This document shows, one piece after another, positions 59,006-64,000 of a DNA stretch of 64,000 nucleotides (the first letter of the stretch is position 1; every line of letters starts with the position of its first letter). The stretch lies in the NCBI GenBank assembly GCA_049997955.1, contig JAEBDY010000015.1, positions 224,808 to 288,807 of the forward strand. Direction: 5' to 3'. This stretch comes from Umezawaea sp049997955. Lineage in GTDB: Bacteria; Actinomycetota; Actinomycetes; Mycobacteriales; Pseudonocardiaceae. Both the position numbers and the translations under genes were made by a program. The notes beneath the pieces were generated by a model. It made no database searches. It saw nothing but the letters and a program-made list of their open reading frames with translations, and had not been told where the DNA came from.

Positions 59006-61819
59006 CTAGGCCACGTAACCCGCGAGGTGCAGCGACACGGCCCGCAGGGAGCCCTTGTCGGTGCCCGCGGCGTCGACGACCTTGAACGTCCAGGTGCCGT
59101 CCGCCGAACCGGCGGCCAGCGAGCCCAGCGTGCCCGTGTTCGGCTTCCAGCTGCCGGTGAACGGGGCCAGCGCGGACGTCACGGTGGAGAACGACGCCGT
59201 CGCGCTGTCGTCGAAGACGACCTTGCAGAGGTTGTTGCCGCCGGAACCGGAACGCTGGAACAGCGTGGCGGTCGCACCCGACGGCGAGGTCAGCGTGCCG
59301 ACCAGGTCACCGGCGAAGGTGTGGTCGATGCCGACCGTGGTCGACGCGTCGGCGGTCGAGCAGGTGTCGCCGTCGACGGAGAACGTCACCTTCGACGCCC
59401 GGCCGATGCCGCTCACCGGGATCTGGACGCTGGCCCCGACGGGGCTGTTGTCCGGGATCTCGACCGCGGGACCGCTGTAGGCGAAGTGCTTGAACTCGCG
59501 CGACGGCTCGCCGACGCCGAGCTGGAACGACTTCGCCGTGGGCGACGTGGAACCCGAGAACGTGACGCGGGCGTCCAGCTTGACCTGGTCACCGGGGACG
59601 AACGTCGCCGGGACGGTCACCTTGAAGGTGTTCGTGACGGTCTGGCCGACCTCGATGTTGCCGTAGGACTTGGACCTCGGCGCGATCGTCACGCCCGCGG
59701 TGGGCGTGGTGAGGACGACGCTGGTGGACGCGGCGGTGCCGTCACCGGAGTTGAGCACCGGCACGGTCACCGTGGAGGTGGTGCCCGGCTTCAGGTACTG
59801 GCTGCCGTCCGCGTCGTTGACGATGGTCGGCTTCTGGGCCGTGGCGAGGGCCTGCGGGCTGGCGCCCGTGTAGGACAGCGCGCGGTCGGCCAGCACGACG
59901 CCCGCGCCCGAGCGGTTGTCCGTGCCGGGCTCGGCGATGTCGATCGCGGTCGCCGTCAGGGCTTCCTTGACCTCGGCCGGGGTGAGGGTCGGGTTGCCGG
60001 ACAGGATCAGACCGGCGATGGCGGCGGCGTTTGGCGCGGCGGCCGAGGTGCCGTAGAACGGGTTGAAGCCGCTCACGCTGGTGGAGACGCCGTCGGCGGC
60101 GGTGAGGTCCGGCTTCTGCCGAGTCTCGGGGCCGGGGGTGCCGTCGGCGTTGAAGAACACCTTGCGCGGGCCGTCGGAGGTGAACCGCTCCAGCTTGGAC
60201 TCGGCGGAGAAGGTGCCGGGGTACGGACCCTTCGGGTTCGCCGGGTCACCGGGCTCCAGGTCGAACGGGAGCGCGGCGGCGGCCGGGGCCGCGGCGACGC
60301 TGATGGCGCCCTTGGCGGCCGAGTGGCCACGGGTCACGCCGGGGGTGGCGAACTTCTTCAGGCCGTCCGAGGAGTCCTTGAACCGGCCGCCCAGCGCGGA
60401 CAGCGCGAGGTAGCGGTCCTCACCGCGGAACTTGACCACGGCCAGGCGCAGACCGGTGCCGGTGGCGGGGGTGTTGATCCGCTCGTACGGGTCGTGGGTG
60501 CCCTCCTGCGGGTTCTGGCTGAACGCCACGACCGCACCCTGCGCGTTGGTCACGTAGAGGTCGTAGTCGTTGGCGGACTGACCCAGCGGGTCGGACCAGA
60601 ACAGCGTGACCGGCACGTTGCCCGAGTTGTTCGACAGCGGGTTGAAGACCTGCTTGGCGTTGGGGTTCGGGTCGAAGTCGTGGGCCGAGCCCGCGAACTT
60701 GCCGATGCTGACACCGGAGTCGACGAAGTCGCCCTCCCAGTGGCCGGAGGTGCCTTCCGCGACGTTGCCCTCGTTGCCCGCGGACGAGAAGAACACCGCG
60801 CCGTCGGCGGTGACCGCGTCGACCGCGCGGGCGATGACGCCGTCCTGGAACGGGGACTCGTTGAAGTAGAGGACGTCGTCGACGATCACGTCGCAGCCGA
60901 GCTGGAAGCGCAGGGCCTTGATGTTGTCGGCGAAGCTGGCGTCGCCGTTGAACGCGGTGGCGAAGCCGAGCTCCGCGTTCGGCGCGATGTCGTGGAGGAT
61001 CTCCAGCATCGCGGTGCCCTCGTCGCCGGAACCCTCCTGGCCCGCGAGCACGTCGACGGCGGGCAGTTCACCCGCGGCCTGCGAGGCGACCAGCGAGGCG
61101 ACGCCGTCGGACAGGGCGCAGAGCTTCACGCCGGTGCCGGTGACGCGGAACTGCGCGCGGGCGGTGTCGGCGGCGTGGGCGCGGTCGCCCTCACCGGTCT
61201 TCACGGCCTGCACGGAGATGAGCGCCTGGCGCGCCTTCGCCTCGACCTGCTTGGCCTTGGCGTCCTTGGACAGCTCGGCGCGCGGCTTCTTGCTCTTGGT
61301 GGTCTTGGTCTTGTCGAGGTTCGCGGTCATCGCGCCCACCGCGGTCTCGACGCGCTTGACGTCCCCGCGCTCGGCGAGCTTGCCGATCTGGGACAGCGGG
61401 ATCTGCGCCCGCACCGTCGCGCCCTCGACCGAGAACGACCGAATGCCACCCCCGCCGCCGCGGATGGCGTTCAGCAGTTCATCGCCGACCTTCTCGGCGC
61501 GGATGTCGACCAGGACGGTGTCACCGGCCTGCACCTCGACCCCGGTCTTGAGGTCCGGCAGCTTCGACGTGGTGGCGGCCGAGGAACGGCGGCGCTGCTC
61601 GACGACGAGCGCGCTGTCCATTTTGGACTCGGCCTTGGTGGCGGACTTCTTGATGTCCTGCAAAGCGGCGATCTGCTTCGCGGTGACGTCGGAGACGTCC
61701 TTGCCGGGCTTGGCCGGAGCGGCCGAGACCGGGGTGATCGAACCCAACGTGGCCAGCAGCATCGCCGTTCCGGCGGCGATGAGGGATCTTCTTCGTGAAC
61801 GGTGCAGCGGTGAGCGCAC
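59006..61819 (-). CDS. secreted S8/S53-like subtilase with P-domain
   Basis: 937 aa. Signal peptide (RRRSLIAAGTAMLLATLGSITPVSAAPA) and a long propeptide. The protease domain has Asp in CALSDGVASL; where classical subtilisins have His-Gly-Thr this protein reads DEGTAMLEILHDIAP, with Glu at the His position; and Ser is in GTSAAAPNAAAIAGL. Asp-Glu-Ser is the arrangement of sedolisin-like (S53-like) members, so it should be active in acid conditions. It is followed by a CARDB/Ig-like region and a C-terminal proprotein-convertase P-domain (VGIDHTFAGDLVGTLTSPSG ... GTWTFKVVDAAGTDKGSLRAVSLHL). GTG at 61819 has GGGGGAGA ten bases ahead. Confidence 0.9.
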   Translation of the reverse strand: MRSPLHRSRRRSLIAAGTAMLLATLGSITPVSAAPAKPGKDVSDVTAKQIAALQDIKKSATKAESKMDSALVVEQRRRSSAATTSKLPDLKTGVEVQAGDTVLVDIRAEKVGDELLNAIRGGGGGIRSFSVEGATVRAQIPLSQIGKLAERGDVKRVETAVGAMTANLDKTKTTKSKKPRAELSKDAKAKQVEAKARQALISVQAVKTGEGDRAHAADTARAQFRVTGTGVKLCALSDGVASLVASQAAGELPAVDVLAGQEGSGDEGTAMLEILHDIAPNAELGFATAFNGDASFADNIKALRFQLGCDVIVDDVLYFNESPFQDGVIARAVDAVTADGAVFFSSAGNEGNVAEGTSGHWEGDFVDSGVSIGKFAGSAHDFDPNPNAKQVFNPLSNNSGNVPVTLFWSDPLGQSANDYDLYVTNAQGAVVAFSQNPQEGTHDPYERINTPATGTGLRLAVVKFRGEDRYLALSALGGRFKDSSDGLKKFATPGVTRGHSAAKGAISVAAAPAAAALPFDLEPGDPANPKGPYPGTFSAESKLERFTSDGPRKVFFNADGTPGPETRQKPDLTAADGVSTSVSGFNPFYGTSAAAPNAAAIAGLILSGNPTLTPAEVKEALTATAIDIAEPGTDNRSGAGVVLADRALSYTGASPQALATAQKPTIVNDADGSQYLKPGTTSTVTVPVLNSGDGTAASTSVVLTTPTAGVTIAPRSKSYGNIEVGQTVTNTFKVTVPATFVPGDQVKLDARVTFSGSTSPTAKSFQLGVGEPSREFKHFAYSGPAVEIPDNSPVGASVQIPVSGIGRASKVTFSVDGDTCSTADASTTVGIDHTFAGDLVGTLTSPSGATATLFQRSGSGGNNLCKVVFDDSATASFSTVTSALAPFTGSWKPNTGTLGSLAAGSADGTWTFKVVDAAGTDKGSLRAVSLHLAGYVA

Positions 61820-62089
61820 GGGCGTCTCCCCCGAAGTTGAGCGTGCCCCGACGCACGCGGCCTGAGAGCCGGATCGAACCGGCCGCGTCAACGTATTGTG
61901 CTCAACTGGATACGGTCAGCGTCCGTTTGGACGACGTCTCACTACGCGGGGCACCAAGAGTTGACCGTTCACAAAGCATTCGTCCGCGATGGACAGCCGC
62001 GCACGCGGCCGAATGGAGTCACGCCACTTGGCGAGTGGCCCCAAGGTCTCCGTCGCTCGGGTGCTTCCGGGAGGGATTCCCGTGAGGAC

Positions 62090-63658
62090 TCAGAGGACGA
62101 ACGCGTCCGTCCACAACTGACCCGTCCTACCGGACAGGGCTTCCAGCAGCGCGGCGGCCTGGTTGTCCGTCAACGAGGCCACGAAGTCCACCACCGCGCG
62201 CCCCCGTGCGAGCCCGCGCACCGCGTCCGTTCCGGTGGGCGCCTCTCCGGTCGCGCCGACCAGTGCGCGCGGGTCGGTGCGGGCCAGCGCCGCGTACTCG
62301 GTCTCGGCCAGTTCCACCAGGTCGTGCAGCCGCCGCGGCAGCCGGTCGGACTCGTGCCGGTCCGTCACCCACTGCTCCAGCGCGTCGACCAGCGTCGTGA
62401 TCAACCGCGCCTGCCCACGCTGGTGCAGCGCCAAATCCGGACGTAGCAAGACAAAACGCCGGTGCACGAACTTGAGGACCTGCACCTCGTGCCACTGCTG
62501 GACGGCCAGCACCACGTGCCCCGACCTCGTGGTCGGCTCCTCCAGCACGCCGACCGCGTCGACCAGCCTGCGCGTCCACCGCGCGGAGAACCCGGCGACG
62601 GCCTGCTCCGCCTCGACCGACCCGTCGAACGGCACGGACAGCAGCCCGTCCACCAGTTCCGCCCGCACCTTCAGCACGGCGGCCGCGAACGCGTCGTCGT
62701 TCACCGCCCACGAGTCCTTCGCGTGCAACCTGCGCCGCAACGACTCCAACGACCGCCCCGGCCTCCGCTGCTGCGAGGCGAGTTCCGCCCGCGACAACCC
62801 GGCCAGCTCCAACCCTTCGTTCAGCCACGTCCCCAGTTCCGCCGACACCGTCGCGTGCTGGAGCACCCCGACCCGGTGGAAGTCCTCCAGGTCGTGGATG
62901 GCGTAGGCGATGTCGTCCGCGGTGTCCATCACGGACGCCTCGACCGTCTGCTGCCAGCTCTCCACCCGCCCCTCGTAGGGAGCGCGCGCCTGCACGAGGT
63001 CGTCCAGTTCGGTCACGTAGGCGGAGAACTTCGCCGCTCCCGTGCCCGGTGCGTCGGACGGCTCGGACGAACCGCGGGGCGGAGCCGCCAGATCCCGCGG
63101 GTGCGGGTCCGGGTGGGACAGCCGGGTCCACGGGTACTTCAACATCGCCGCCCGCACCGCGACGGTCAGGTCGAGCCCCAAGGCAGCGGGCCCGCGCACG
63201 TCGGTCGTCGTCACGATCCGGAACGACTGCGCGTTCCCCTCGAACCCGTCTGCCAGCCCGAGCCGGTGCCGCGCGATCCGATCGAGCACCTGCTCCCCGA
63301 GGTGCCCGAACGGCGGGTGCCCCAGGTCGTGCGCGAGCGAGGCGGCCTCGACCACATCCGGATCGCACCCACCCAGCTTCTCCAACACACCGACCAGTTC
63401 GGGACGCGAACACAGGCGCTCCGCGATCGCCCGCGCGGCCTGCGCCACCTTCAGGCTGTGCGTGAGCCGGTTGTGCACCAGCAGCCCGGACCCGGTCGAG
63501 CTGACGACCTGCGTCACCCCACCGAGTCGAGCGAAGAACGGCGAACTGGCCACCCGATCGCGATCCACCCGGTACGGGCTGGACGCCAGATCAGCGGGCG
63601 ACGTGCCCACGCCACCAGACCTGCGAGCCGTACGGGGATCGGGGTGTTCGCTCTCCAT
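62090..63658 (-). CDS. dgt: deoxyguanosinetriphosphate triphosphohydrolase-like protein
   Basis: 522 aa HD-domain enzyme. H in HNRLTHSLKVAQAARAIAERL and HD in EAASLAHDLGHPPFGHLGEQVLDRI are metal ligands; DTADDIAYAIHDLEDF supplies the last Asp. It cleaves dGTP to deoxyguanosine and triphosphate. The short N-terminal extension (PDPRTARRSGGVGTSPADLASSPYRVDRDRVASSPFFARLGGVTQV) and the length match actinobacterial dNTPases. ATG at 63656-63658. Confidence 0.9.
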   Translation of the reverse strand: MESEHPDPRTARRSGGVGTSPADLASSPYRVDRDRVASSPFFARLGGVTQVVSSTGSGLLVHNRLTHSLKVAQAARAIAERLCSRPELVGVLEKLGGCDPDVVEAASLAHDLGHPPFGHLGEQVLDRIARHRLGLADGFEGNAQSFRIVTTTDVRGPAALGLDLTVAVRAAMLKYPWTRLSHPDPHPRDLAAPPRGSSEPSDAPGTGAAKFSAYVTELDDLVQARAPYEGRVESWQQTVEASVMDTADDIAYAIHDLEDFHRVGVLQHATVSAELGTWLNEGLELAGLSRAELASQQRRPGRSLESLRRRLHAKDSWAVNDDAFAAAVLKVRAELVDGLLSVPFDGSVEAEQAVAGFSARWTRRLVDAVGVLEEPTTRSGHVVLAVQQWHEVQVLKFVHRRFVLLRPDLALHQRGQARLITTLVDALEQWVTDRHESDRLPRRLHDLVELAETEYAALARTDPRALVGATGEAPTGTDAVRGLARGRAVVDFVASLTDNQAAALLEALSGRTGQLWTDAFVL

Positions 63659-63827
63659 GCCGAAACGGTAGACGACCGAACGGCGTACTCCCGCGCACCC
63701 AAGCCCACCGCCCGAGGTGTCCACCCTCACGCTCCGAAAACTGTCGGACCCCTCCGCTAGATTATGAATCGGGGGATCCTCACCACCAGGGGACCCCTGA
63801 TCCCACATACCCGTAAACGCAAAAAAG

Positions 63828-63865
63828 CCCTGGCGGGGACCCCATCACTGGGATCCCCGCCAGGG
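63828..63865 (-). terminator. rRNA operon terminator
   Basis: CCCTGGCGGGGA and its complement form a stem of about 15 bp with one mismatch, around ATCACT. On the minus strand it is followed by TTTTTT (63821-63826), a classic intrinsic terminator. Confidence 0.92.
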
Positions 63866-63872
63866 AATGATT

Positions 63873-63992
63873 GGCCCCGCGGTGACCTACTCTCCCACAC
63901 CGTCACCAGTGCAGTACCATCGGCGCAAGAGGGCTTAACTACCGGGTTCGGAATGGGACCGGGTGTTTCCCCTCCGCCATGACCGCGGAAAC
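63873..63992 (-). rRNA. rrf: 5S ribosomal RNA
   Basis: About 118-120 nt. On the minus strand it starts GTTTCCGCGGTCATGGCGG, contains the conserved CCCGGTCCCATTCCGAACC, and ends GAGAGTAGGTCACCGCGGGG. Helix I pairs CCGCGGT with ACCGCGG. Ends are approximate. The 16S and 23S genes lie beyond the right edge. Confidence 0.93.
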
Positions 63993-64000
63993 ACTATGAA

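Overview
The window is very GC-rich, uses GTG and TTG starts freely and packs genes into 4-base stop/start overlaps. It carries F420-type LLM oxidoreductases, ANTAR and acVLRF1 proteins, a SigD/ShbA-like sigma factor, TreX-TreY-TreZ trehalose genes, and a HelD/HelR protein with a rifamycin-associated element. Together these point to an actinobacterium, most likely Pseudonocardiales (Saccharothrix, Lentzea or Actinosynnema type). The genus is inference, because no database search was possible. Most of the window is ordinary chromosome. At the right edge lie the terminator and 5S gene of a minus-strand rRNA operon.

Layout. 0-3.5 kb: end of a P-loop kinase gene, a HAD phosphatase, an F420-type oxidoreductase and a membrane Ser/Thr kinase. 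3.5-8.9 kb: PucR regulator divergent from a GabT-aldehyde dehydrogenase operon, then a LacI regulator. 9-12.3 kb: a large protein with a HEPN-like C-terminus, a gene remnant, a TetR gene facing a decayed SDR gene, and a stand-alone transcription unit with a 13-codon ORF and a folded RNA. 12.3-14.7 kb: GNAT, small HTH, CsbD (with a sigma-B-type promoter) and ANTAR. 14.6-24.2 kb: minus-strand glycogen/trehalose block (LacI, malQ, a 112-aa unknown, treX, treY, treZ). 24.3-27.8 kb: peroxiredoxin, VOC protein, TetR-LLM pair with a clear operator, M23 peptidase. 28.2-31.4 kb: class A PBP followed by about 1 kb of gene-free, repeat-rich DNA.

31.4-37.3 kb: PfkB kinase, SigD/ShbA-type sigma, then a CFA synthase-DUF1365-flavoprotein lipid-modification cassette and a hydrolase. 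37.4-41 kb: HelD/HelR with a rifamycin-associated element between it and an epoxide-hydrolase-like gene. 41-44.4 kb: MocA-like transferase, MFS exporter, DeoR regulator, SIS protein. 44.5-53.5 kb: MecA-type PBP, ABC exporter, ArsR-SRPBCC-RibD operon, enoyl-CoA hydratase, small HTH, ABC-F ATPase, SDR. 53.5-57.6 kb: P450, SigE-type sigma with a membrane partner, a secreted protein frameshifted by a 20-bp duplication, acVLRF1 and a methyltransferase-like gene. 57.9-64 kb: XRE regulator, secreted S8/S53-like protease, dGTPase, rRNA terminator and 5S.

The strongest candidates for further work are the RAE/HelR region, the small ORF plus three-way-junction RNA at 12.05-12.29 kb, the repeat-rich spacer at 30.7-31.3 kb, and the lipid cassette beside a SigD-type sigma factor.
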